Source: Candidatus Indicimonas acetifermentans
Lineage (GTDB): Bacteria; Gemmatimonadota; Gemmatimonadetes; Palauibacterales; KS3-K002
Direction of reading: 5' to 3'
DNA: 32,203 bases
Assembly (NCBI GenBank): GCA_947581815.1
Contig: CANPVX010000009.1
Span: forward strand, 1-32,203
In this document: positions 17,339-25,630 of the stretch, piece by piece
Numbering within the stretch: the stretch's first letter is position 1
Layout: each line of letters begins with the position of its first letter
Program-made: the position numbers and the translations under genes
Notes under the pieces: generated by a model
What the model saw: only the letters and a program-made list of their open reading frames with translations
Database searches by the model: none
Told to the model about the DNA's origin: nothing

Positions 17339-18040
17339 ATGTACCTTGAGCGACTTCAGGCGGCTCTGCCAGAGGTGCGATCGCAGATCGAACGCGCGTG
17401 CGAGCGGTCGGGTCGCTCAGATGCTGGCTCGATCGAGCTCGTCGGGGTGACGAAAGGGCACCCCGTTGAGGCTCTGCGGGCGGCGAGCGAGGTGGGGTTG
17501 GCGGTGATCGGCGAGAGCCGCGTGCAGGAGGCGGCTGACAAGCTGGAGCTCGCCGGTGATCTGGGATTGAGCTGGCATTTGGTTGGCCATCTTCAAAGAA
17601 ACAAAGTGAAGATGGCTCTGAAACTGTTCTCGTTGATTCACTCAGTGGATTCGGTCCGCCTAGCGCAGGCGGTCGCGAAGGAATCGACGAAGCTGAACCG
17701 CCGGTCGCCGGTCCTCGTTCAGGTGAACGCATCGGGTGAGGAGTCGAAGAGCGGTTTCGAGGTTGAAGAAGGTCTGGCGGCGGTCAGAGAAGTTGGCGAG
17801 CTGGAGGGCGTTCGGGTCGTCGGCCTGATGTCGATGGCTCCCCACAGCTCGGATGAGGGGCTCTTGCGCAGCGTCTTTCGACGCACGCGCGAGCTGTACG
17901 AACGCTGTAGCGATGAACTGGAGAAGTTCGAGCCGCGTTATCTTTCGATGGGGATGACCAACGACTACGAGATCGCCATCGAAGAGGGTAGCAACTTGGT
18001 GCGGTTGGGGACAGCGCTGTTTGGGGGGCGGGAACCATGA
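17339..18040 (+). CDS. yggS: YggS family pyridoxal phosphate-dependent enzyme (PLP homeostasis protein)
   Basis: IELVGVTKGHPVEAL, GLAVIGESRVQEAADK, WHLVGHLQRNK, LSMGMTNDYEIAIEEGSNLVRLGTALFG. Confidence 0.95.
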   Translation: MYLERLQAALPEVRSQIERACERSGRSDAGSIELVGVTKGHPVEALRAASEVGLAVIGESRVQEAADKLELAGDLGLSWHLVGHLQRNKVKMALKLFSLIHSVDSVRLAQAVAKESTKLNRRSPVLVQVNASGEESKSGFEVEEGLAAVREVGELEGVRVVGLMSMAPHSSDEGLLRSVFRRTRELYERCSDELEKFEPRYLSMGMTNDYEIAIEEGSNLVRLGTALFGGREP

Positions 18041-18708
18041 TTGACCTCACACCACTCGACGTTCGCAAAAAAAAGGGCGACTTTCGACGCGTTGTTCGGG
18101 GATACGATTCTGAACTTGTCGATGACTTCCTGGATATGGTTGCTGAGCGGCTCGAGGAGTTGGTGAAGCAGAACGTGGCCCTGACGGAACGGGCCGAGCA
18201 CCTGCAGGAGCAAGTTGGCTCTTTCCGCGAGCGTGAGAAGGCGCTCAACGAAGCTCTCGTGACCGCGCAGCAGCTACGAAGCGAGGCCCGAGCCCAATCT
18301 GAACGCGAGGTCGAGATCACCCGGCGGGAGGCACAAAGCCAGGCCGAGAGGATCGTCGAGGAAGGTCACCGTTCCTTCCGGGAGCTCACCCGAGAGATCG
18401 ATGCGCTCAGCGCGCGGCGTCGTCAGTTTTTGCGCACTTTCCGCGTGATGCTGGAGCGATACGCATCGGACCTGGAGCTCGAGGAGGAGCGACTGCAGGG
18501 GGAGACGGCCGAGCTCCCCAGAGTACGGGAGGTTCGCCAAACCGGCGCCAACGGCGAGGTCAGCGGTGAGAAGCGGCCGGAGCCTGAGCCGAGCCAGGAA
18601 CAGGACGAGGGTGAGAACGGCGAGCAAGAGCAGGACGAGAGCCTGGAGCAGGAGCAGGAATGGCTCTCCTCACTGGTCGGTGATGGTGATTCGGAAGAAA
18701 AGGATTGA
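18037..18708 (+). CDS. divIVA: DivIVA domain-containing protein
   Basis: MIDLTPLDVRKKKGDFRRVVRGYDSELVDDFLDMVAERLEELVKQN, followed by coiled coil; Glu/Gln-rich C-terminus. Confidence 0.92.
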   Translation: MIDLTPLDVRKKKGDFRRVVRGYDSELVDDFLDMVAERLEELVKQNVALTERAEHLQEQVGSFREREKALNEALVTAQQLRSEARAQSEREVEITRREAQSQAERIVEEGHRSFRELTREIDALSARRRQFLRTFRVMLERYASDLELEEERLQGETAELPRVREVRQTGANGEVSGEKRPEPEPSQEQDEGENGEQEQDESLEQEQEWLSSLVGDGDSEEKD

Positions 18709-19547
18709 TGGAGCCTGGCAGTGCTCGGGATCTAGTTCGGAAAATACGCGCTGCTGCGGATACGATACGTGCGCGAACGCAGGTCGAACCACGCATCGGG
18801 ATCGTGCTGGGCACCGGCCTCGGTGCCCTCGCTGAGGAGATCCATACTGAGTCGGTGATCCCGTACGCCGACATCCCTGACTTCCCCATCCCTACCGTCG
18901 AGAGCCACAGTGGGCGGTTGCTTTTGGGCCATCTCGAAGGGCAACCGGTGGTCGCGATGCAGGGACGCTTTCATCGCTACGAAGGTTATACCCTTCAGGA
19001 AGTCACCTTCCCGATCCGAGTATTCCGCGATCTAGGCGCGGATACGTTGATCGTCTCGAACGCCTGCGGCGGTATGAACCCGCTATGGAGCGTGGGCGAC
19101 CTGATGCTGATCGCAGACCACATCAGTCTTCTGGGTGACGGCCCGCTGATCGGTCCCAACGCGGACGAGCTCGGCCCGAGGTTTCCGGATATGTCGGAGC
19201 CCTACGACCATGCGCTGCAGGAAGTGGCGCTTGAAGTCGCGAAGGAGCTGCGAATAACGCTCCGCCGTGGGGTATACGTCGCGGTTCCCGGCCCGAATTT
19301 GGAGACGCGGGCGGAGTATCGATTCCTGAGGGCGATAGGCGCCGATGTGGTGGGCATGTCGACGGTTCCCGAGGTGATCGTCGCGGTTCATTCGGGAATG
19401 GCGGTACTGGGGATCTCCATAATCACCGATGCCTGCCTGCCGGATGCCCTGAAGCCGGCGAACATTGAAGAGATCATACGCATCGCGCGTGAAGCGGAAC
19501 CGAGGTTGACGAGCCTGATCCGCGGGACCGTCGCTCGCTTGAACTGA
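18708..19547 (+). CDS. Purine-nucleoside phosphorylase
   Basis: RIGIVLGTGLGAL, MQGRFHRYEGYTLQEVTFPIRVF, VSNACGGMNP, GVYVAVPGPNLETRAEYRFLRAIGADVVGMSTVPEVIVA. Confidence 0.95.
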   Translation: MEPGSARDLVRKIRAAADTIRARTQVEPRIGIVLGTGLGALAEEIHTESVIPYADIPDFPIPTVESHSGRLLLGHLEGQPVVAMQGRFHRYEGYTLQEVTFPIRVFRDLGADTLIVSNACGGMNPLWSVGDLMLIADHISLLGDGPLIGPNADELGPRFPDMSEPYDHALQEVALEVAKELRITLRRGVYVAVPGPNLETRAEYRFLRAIGADVVGMSTVPEVIVAVHSGMAVLGISIITDACLPDALKPANIEEIIRIAREAEPRLTSLIRGTVARLN

Positions 19548-19552
19548 GACCT

Positions 19553-22500
19553 ATGTCTGAGCCGCTGTACCGGCAGATGCCTGAGAACCCCGTCGAGCTC
19601 GAAGAGCAGGTACTCGAGTTCTGGGAAAAAGAAGACATTTTCGGGCGCTCGCTCGAGCTGACCCGCGAGGGGGATCCCTTCGTCTTTTACGAAGGTCCGC
19701 CTACCGCGAACGGTCGCCCCGGGATACATCACGTCCTCTCGCGCACGCTCAAAGACACGTTCACTCGCTACCACACGATGCTGGGCCGGTCGGTTACCCG
19801 CATCGCGGGGTGGGATACGCACGGGCTCCCGGTTGAGGTAGAGGCGGAGAAGGAGCTGGGGATCACCAGCAAGCCAGAGATCGAAGAGATTGGCGTAGAG
19901 CACTTCATCGAGGTCACCAAGAAGAAGCTCTTCACATATAAAGAAGACTGGGAGAATCTGTCGCGGCGTATCGGCTACTGGCTCGACTACTCTCGCGCTT
20001 ACATCACGTGCGCGCCCGAGTACATCGAGAGCGAATGGTGGGCGCTTGCACGATTCAACGAGAAGGGCCTTCTGTACCGCGGTCACAAAGTGGTGCCGTA
20101 TTGCCCGCGCTGCGGGACCGGCCTCTCGAGCCACGAAGTCGCGCAGGGCTACCAAGATGTGCGCGAGCCGGCCGTCACGGTGAAGTTCCCGCTGGTCGGT
20201 AGACCGGGCGAGCACTTGCTCGCTTGGACGACGACGCCGTGGACGCTACCGGGGAATCTCGCTTTGGCTGTGGGACAAGAGATCCCGTACATCAAGGCGC
20301 GCGCCGGCGAAGAGATCTATTACCTGGCCGAGTCCGCGGCCCCGCAGGTTTTGGGCGAAGAGTACGAGGTACTGGAGCGGATGGCGGGGAGCGACCTGGA
20401 GGGGCTGCGCTATGAGCCGCCGTTCCCGTTCTTCGCGAAAGCGGTGGGCCGCGAGGTTGATGCGTGGTATGTGACGGTGGGTGACTTCGTCACTGCGGAA
20501 GAAGGCACGGGCATCGTGCACACGGCGGTGATGTACGGTCAGGATGACTACGAGCTAGGCAAGAGACTGGGTCTGCCACGGTACCACCTGGTAGATGAGC
20601 AGGGGCGCTTCACCGCGGACGTCGAAGCCTGGGCTGGCGTGTTCGTGAAAGACGCAGAACCAGGGATCATCGAAGCCCTCGCGAACTCGGGCCGCTTGCT
20701 CAAAGCCGAGGACCACACTCACAGCTACCCGTTCTGCTGGAGGTGCGACACGCCGCTCCTCTACTACGCCCGCGACTCGTGGTATCTGAAGATGACGGCG
20801 GTCAAGGACCAACTCCTGGCCAACAACGCGAGAATCAACTGGCACCCTCCCGAGATCGGCAGCGGAAGGATGGGAGAATGGCTCGAGAACAACGTGGATT
20901 GGGCCCTGTCGCGCGAGAGGTATTGGGGTACGCCTTTACCGGTTTGGCTCTGCGATGAGGATGAATCGCACGTCGAAGTGATCGAAAGCTACGCCAAGCT
21001 GGCCGAGCGGGCTGGACCAGGCGTCGTGGGCGAGGACTTCGATCCGCACAAGCCCTTGATCGATGAGATCGTCTGGGAATGCAATTCCTGCGGCGGTACG
21101 ATGCGGCGCACCCCCGAGGTGATCGATGCGTGGTTCGATTCGGGATCGATGCCTTTTGCCCAGTGGCACTACCCGTTCGAGAACCGCGAGATATTCGCGG
21201 AGCAATTTCCGGCTGACTTCATCGCGGAGGGAGTGGACCAGACGCGAGGTTGGTTCTACTCGCTGCTTGCCATCTCCACTGTGTTGTTCGAGTGTGCGCC
21301 GTACCGAAACGCGGTAGTGAACGACCTCATCCTCGACGCCGAAGGGATGAAGATGTCCAAGTCCCGGGGCAACGACGTCGATCCTTGGCAGGCGGTTGAC
21401 GAGTTTGGCGCCGACGCCATTCGATTCTATATGCTTTCGGTGAGCAATCCGTGGCTTCCCAAAAGGTACGACCCCAAGGCGATCGGCGAGGTAAGGCGCA
21501 AATTCTTCGCCACGCTGATTGCCACGTACCGTTTCTTCGAGCTTTACGCCAACCTCGAGAGCTGGCGACCAGACCAACTGCCGCCGCACGGAGAGAGGCC
21601 GGTGATGGACCGCTGGCTGCTCTCTCGGCTGGATGGCCTGATCGCAGCCAGCAACCGGGACATGTCCGGTTACGAAGTGACGCGGGCGATCCGGCGTATC
21701 AGCGATTTCGTGACGGATGATCTGTCGAACTGGTACGTACGACGATCGCGGTCTCGCTTCTGGGGGACGCGAGCGGCATCGCGCGAGACGATGGACGCCG
21801 CCTTCGCCACGCTCTGGCAGGCCCTCATCGCCGTGAGCCGGCTTCTGGCTCCCATGGTCCCCTTCACCGTAGACTGGTTGCACTCTGAGCTCACGGGTGG
21901 AACGTCCGTGCACCTCACCCGCTACCCTGAACCCGAGGGGCGGGTAGACCCGGAGCTCGAATCGGCGATGGATCTGGCCCGGCGGCTTGCGGGGCTGGGG
22001 CGAGCTGCCCGGGAAGCCGCGGGCATCCGGGTGCGGCAGCCGCTTCGTCGTTTGTACGTCGCTCTGGCGGATGGGCGCGAGCGGGAGCTGCCGGAGGACG
22101 TTCTTGCGATCGCGATCGACGAGCTCAACGTCCGCGAGATCAGCTTCGTGGAGAGTCCGACGGAGTTGGTGAGTTACCGCGCCGAGCCGAACTTCGCGGT
22201 GCTGGGCCCCGCCTTCGGATCCAGGGCCGAGTCGGTCGCCGCCGCCATGCGGGGAACGGGCTCGGCGGAGCTGGCCGAATGGCGGGCCAGAGGCGGCGAG
22301 CTCGAGGTCGAGCTGGACGGGGAGCGGGTTCGCGTCCCTGAAGAGGGCGTGAAACTGGAGGAGGATGCGCGCGAGGGGCTGGCTGTGCATTCGGATGGGT
22401 CCATCCTTGTAGGATTGGACACCTCTTTGGACGAAGAGCTGCGATTGGAAGGCACGGCTCGGGAGCTGATCAACCGGATCCAGCGTCTGAGGCGCGATGC

Positions 22501-22717
22501 CGGCCTAGAGGTAGACGACAGGATCCGATTGGGTATCTTTGGGGCGCCGCAATTTGCATCCGCCGCTGAAGCGCACCGAGAGTACATAGCGAGCGAGGTG
22601 CTCGCTGTGGAACTGGAGGTGGGGCCCGGGCCGCCCGAGGCCAACGGGTACGACCACGAGCAGGCGATCGAGCTCGACGGCGACGAAGCAGTAATACGTG
22701 TTCAGGTCGAGTCTTGA
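19553..22717 (+). CDS. ileS: Isoleucyl-tRNA synthetase
   Basis: GPPTANGRPGIHHVLSRTLKDTFTRY (HIGH region), GWDTHGLPVE, KMSKSRGNDVDP (KMSKS). Confidence 0.98.
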   Translation: MSEPLYRQMPENPVELEEQVLEFWEKEDIFGRSLELTREGDPFVFYEGPPTANGRPGIHHVLSRTLKDTFTRYHTMLGRSVTRIAGWDTHGLPVEVEAEKELGITSKPEIEEIGVEHFIEVTKKKLFTYKEDWENLSRRIGYWLDYSRAYITCAPEYIESEWWALARFNEKGLLYRGHKVVPYCPRCGTGLSSHEVAQGYQDVREPAVTVKFPLVGRPGEHLLAWTTTPWTLPGNLALAVGQEIPYIKARAGEEIYYLAESAAPQVLGEEYEVLERMAGSDLEGLRYEPPFPFFAKAVGREVDAWYVTVGDFVTAEEGTGIVHTAVMYGQDDYELGKRLGLPRYHLVDEQGRFTADVEAWAGVFVKDAEPGIIEALANSGRLLKAEDHTHSYPFCWRCDTPLLYYARDSWYLKMTAVKDQLLANNARINWHPPEIGSGRMGEWLENNVDWALSRERYWGTPLPVWLCDEDESHVEVIESYAKLAERAGPGVVGEDFDPHKPLIDEIVWECNSCGGTMRRTPEVIDAWFDSGSMPFAQWHYPFENREIFAEQFPADFIAEGVDQTRGWFYSLLAISTVLFECAPYRNAVVNDLILDAEGMKMSKSRGNDVDPWQAVDEFGADAIRFYMLSVSNPWLPKRYDPKAIGEVRRKFFATLIATYRFFELYANLESWRPDQLPPHGERPVMDRWLLSRLDGLIAASNRDMSGYEVTRAIRRISDFVTDDLSNWYVRRSRSRFWGTRAASRETMDAAFATLWQALIAVSRLLAPMVPFTVDWLHSELTGGTSVHLTRYPEPEGRVDPELESAMDLARRLAGLGRAAREAAGIRVRQPLRRLYVALADGRERELPEDVLAIAIDELNVREISFVESPTELVSYRAEPNFAVLGPAFGSRAESVAAAMRGTGSAELAEWRARGGELEVELDGERVRVPEEGVKLEEDAREGLAVHSDGSILVGLDTSLDEELRLEGTARELINRIQRLRRDAGLEVDDRIRLGIFGAPQFASAAEAHREYIASEVLAVELEVGPGPPEANGYDHEQAIELDGDEAVIRVQVES

Positions 22718-22775
22718 AGCTCTAGACGATGAGCGCTGAGACCCGCTGCGCGCTCGCGTGGATGGAAGAGAAGAG

Positions 22776-23162
22776 ATGCCTCTAGGCAAGAAGAAGCTGA
22801 CGCACTTTGAAGCGCGACTGCTCGCGGAGCGCGAGAAGGCTGTGAATCAGCTCAGAAGTTATGACGAGTCGTTCTCCGACACGCTTCAGGGCTCTGACGG
22901 CGACCTGTCGGCGTACAGCTTCCACATGGCCGATCAGGGTACCGATGCCATGGAGCGAGAGAAGGCGTTCCTGTTTGCCAGCAAGGAAGGCCGTCTGCTG
23001 TACCATATCGACCAGGCGTTGCGACGGCTTTACAAGACTCCGGAGTCGTACGGTGTGTGCGAGGAGTGTGGCACGAATGTCAACGAGGAGCGCCTCGACG
23101 CGCTTCCCCACGCCAGATTATGCATCGGCTGCAAGGAGCGCGAGGAAAGCGGTGTCGCCTAA
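22776..23162 (+). CDS. TraR/DksA C4-type zinc finger protein
   Basis: YGVCEECGTNVNEERLDALPHARLCIGCKE C4 zinc finger with N-terminal coiled coil. Confidence 0.93.
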   Translation: MPLGKKKLTHFEARLLAEREKAVNQLRSYDESFSDTLQGSDGDLSAYSFHMADQGTDAMEREKAFLFASKEGRLLYHIDQALRRLYKTPESYGVCEECGTNVNEERLDALPHARLCIGCKEREESGVA

Positions 23163-23715
23163 CGGATACTCTGCTGAAGGCTTGAGCAAACCGGGGTCGC
23201 TGGTCGAGGCGTCTGCGCGCGGGAAGCTGGCGATGTTCGTAGGGACGGCAGGGACGGTGTTGATACTGGACTTGTTCACGAAGTTGATCGTCCAGCAGAC
23301 GCTGCATCTGTACGAGTCGATCCCGGTGTTGGGCGATGCCTTCCGCCTCACTTACATATACAACCCTGGAGCCGCCTTCGGGCTCCACGTGGGTCCCTAC
23401 TCCAGATACATATTTCTCGGCCTGGCTTTCGTGGCTCTGATTGTGTTGATGGTGATGTATCGGCACACGTCGGGGACAGACCGGCTTCGCCTTTTCGCGA
23501 TCGGCGCGATCGCGGGCGGCGCGCTGGGCAACGTTGTCGATCGGATCCGCTCCGCGCAGGGCGTAGTGGATTTTCTGGATTTCGGCCTCGGGAACGTTCG
23601 TTGGCCGGTCTTCAACATCGCTGATACAGCGGTGACGATCGGCGCGGTGCTCTTGCTCGCTTCGCTCTGGGCGGAGGATCACCGGCGCGACCATGAGCAC
23701 GCCGAGGGCAGCTGA
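23152..23715 (+). CDS. lspA: Signal peptidase II (lipoprotein signal peptidase)
   Basis: GTG start overlapping traR/dksA; YIYNPGAAFG, AIAGGALGNVVDRIRSAQGVVDFLDF, PVFNIADTAVTIG catalytic Asp motifs. Confidence 0.93.
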   Translation: MSPNGYSAEGLSKPGSLVEASARGKLAMFVGTAGTVLILDLFTKLIVQQTLHLYESIPVLGDAFRLTYIYNPGAAFGLHVGPYSRYIFLGLAFVALIVLMVMYRHTSGTDRLRLFAIGAIAGGALGNVVDRIRSAQGVVDFLDFGLGNVRWPVFNIADTAVTIGAVLLLASLWAEDHRRDHEHAEGS

Positions 23716-24679
23716 AGGCCCCGACGGAGGCACGACCCACCGGGTCAGGGTTGAAGCAGCAGCCGAAGAACGACTCGACCGTTACCTCGCCCAAAGACTG
23801 ACGCTCTCGCGTTCGCACGTGGCCTCGTTGATAGAAGACGGCCGCGTCCGCATCTCTAACAAAGTCCCGAAGAAAAGCTACGTACCGGAGGCTGGCGATC
23901 TGATCGTCGTGGAGATTCCTCCGCCCCGGCCGGCCCAGGCATTAGCCGAGGATATACCGCTCGACGTGCTCTATGAGGACGAATGGCTGCTCGTCGTCAA
24001 CAAGCCGGCCGGGATGGTCGTGCATCCGGCCCCCGGGCATTCTGGGGGGACTCTGGTCAACGCGGTCCTTCACCATGTGGATCGACTATCGGGCATCGGG
24101 GGCGTCAAACGACCGGGGATCGTGCACAGGCTGGATCGGGATACATCGGGCTTGATGATCGTCGCCAAGGAGGATAGGGCTCATCGCAGGCTGTCGAGCG
24201 CGCTATCGCGACGCGAGATCGGCCGCGGCTATCTGGCGGCGTGCTGGGGGCACCTGAACGAGCCTCGGCTCGTCATCGAGGCCGACATCGCTCGCCATCC
24301 CCGCGACAGGAAAAGAATGGCCGTGGTGCGCGGCGCCCGGCGCGCGGTCACTGAAGTGGAGCGGCTGGAGACTTGGAAGGCTGCCGACTTCCTGAGGGTG
24401 CGGCTTCAGACGGGGAGAACGCACCAGATCCGAGTTCACCTGCGGCATATCGGCCACCCGATCGTAGGAGACCCGACGTATGGGCGGGATTGGGAGAGGG
24501 GACTCGGCGGCGAAGCCAGGCGTTGGGCGTCGGTGTTCGCTAAGCGATTGGGACGTCAGTTCTTACATGCTGCTGAGCTGGGCTTCAGACACCCGATCGA
24601 GGATCGGGAGATGAGCTTCAGCGCGCCGCTGCCGGAGGACCTGGCTGCGGCTGCCGAATGGGCCCGCGGAGCGAGTTGA
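23693..24679 (+). CDS. rluD: RluA family pseudouridine synthase
   Basis: N-terminal S4 domain (ERLDRYLAQRLTLSRSHVASLIEDGRVRISNK), GIVHRLDRDTSGLMIVAK signature; overlaps lspA. Confidence 0.95.
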   Translation: MSTPRAAEGPDGGTTHRVRVEAAAEERLDRYLAQRLTLSRSHVASLIEDGRVRISNKVPKKSYVPEAGDLIVVEIPPPRPAQALAEDIPLDVLYEDEWLLVVNKPAGMVVHPAPGHSGGTLVNAVLHHVDRLSGIGGVKRPGIVHRLDRDTSGLMIVAKEDRAHRRLSSALSRREIGRGYLAACWGHLNEPRLVIEADIARHPRDRKRMAVVRGARRAVTEVERLETWKAADFLRVRLQTGRTHQIRVHLRHIGHPIVGDPTYGRDWERGLGGEARRWASVFAKRLGRQFLHAAELGFRHPIEDREMSFSAPLPEDLAAAAEWARGAS

Positions 24680-24704
24680 CGGAGGCGTTACTCCTTGATA
24701 TAGT
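24676..24704 (+). promoter_or_regulatory. Candidate sigma-70-type promoter for the chemosensory operon
   Basis: TTGACG (24676-24681), 17-bp spacer, TATAGT (24699-24704); -35 overlaps the rluD stop codon. Confidence 0.7.
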
Positions 24705-24761
24705 TATACTTCCGCGCGTTGAGGTGCCGCGTTCCCTCCCCCAATTTCCCTCACCATTTAG

Positions 24762-25265
24762 ATGGCTGGTGTAGAGGTCTACTCCGCAAAGCGCCAACTT
24801 CTTTTCGAAGTCGGCCCGTATCTCTTTTCGGTTGAGGCCCAATACGTGAGGGAAGTGTTGGAGCCATGCGCGGTGACGCCGGTGCCGGGCGCCGCGACGC
24901 CGGTCGTGGGCCTAATCAATATCCGGGGGACGCTGATGATTGCCGCGCGACTCGCGGCTTTGCTGGGAGTCACGCCGGGAGTCGACGAAGAGACGGCGCT
25001 CGTCACTTTCGAGCACGGACAGCGCCGCTTGGCGTTGTTGGTCGATCGAGCGGTGGGAGTCGCGCCACACCCGGCGGGCGGGCTCGACGTAGACGGCGAG
25101 TTCCTGGCCGCGCTCGGTTTGGAGAGCGTCGTGCTGGGGGTAGGGGGGGGGGAGTTCGGAACCCGGCCGTACTACCAACTGGACGTGGGTGTGATCTTCG
25201 AACGCGTGCTCGGCGGGGAGAGCGAGCATGCTCTCGGGCGCGGACCGATAGGAGGATTGAGATAA
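24762..25265 (+). CDS. cheW: CheW-like chemotaxis coupling protein
   Basis: LLFEVGPYLFSVEAQYVREVLEPCAVTPVPGAATPVVGLINIRGTLMIAARLAALLG; adjacent cheY and cheA. Confidence 0.9.
   Translation: MAGVEVYSAKRQLLFEVGPYLFSVEAQYVREVLEPCAVTPVPGAATPVVGLINIRGTLMIAARLAALLGVTPGVDEETALVTFEHGQRRLALLVDRAVGVAPHPAGGLDVDGEFLAALGLESVVLGVGGGEFGTRPYYQLDVGVIFERVLGGESEHALGRGPIGGLR
25143..25152 (+). repeat. Homopolymeric G10 tract within cheW
   Basis: GGGGGTA followed by GGGGGGGGGG then A. Confidence 0.95.
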
Positions 25266-25267
25266 TC

Positions 25268-25630
25268 ATGAGCGGTACGGTGCTGATCGTTGATGACGCG
25301 ATCTTCATGCGCACGATGATCGCCGACATATTCAAGCAGGCGGGCTTCGAAGTCATCGGAGAAGCATCGAACGGTGTCGAAGCAGTTCAGAAGTACAAGG
25401 AACTGCAGCCCGACATGGTGACCATGGACATCGTCATGCCCGATATGGGTGGGATCGACGCCGTGCGCGAGATCGTGAAGGACTATCCCGATGCTAAGAT
25501 TCTGATGTGCAGCGCGATGGGTCAGCAGGGTCTCGTAGTCGAGGCGATCCAGGCCGGCGCGCGCGACTTCGTGGTCAAGCCGTTTCAGGCATCGCGTGTG
25601 CTCGAGGCTGTGCAGCGACTGCTTGGATGA
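25268..25630 (+). CDS. cheY: CheY-like single-domain response regulator
   Basis: VLIVDDAIFMRTM, DMVTMDIVMPDMGG phosphoacceptor Asp, CSAMGQ, FVVKPF Lys; 120 aa. Confidence 0.96.
   Translation: MSGTVLIVDDAIFMRTMIADIFKQAGFEVIGEASNGVEAVQKYKELQPDMVTMDIVMPDMGGIDAVREIVKDYPDAKILMCSAMGQQGLVVEAIQAGARDFVVKPFQASRVLEAVQRLLG

Noticed and set aside
19388-20215. 275-aa antisense ORF across the 3' end of pnp and 5' part of ileS
   Set aside because: Antisense shadow ORF; both sense genes are certain.
20936-22390. 484-aa antisense ORF within ileS
   Set aside because: Opposite strand of a well-supported ileS; composition (Arg/His/Pro/Gly rich) and lack of motifs are typical of GC-rich antisense open frames.
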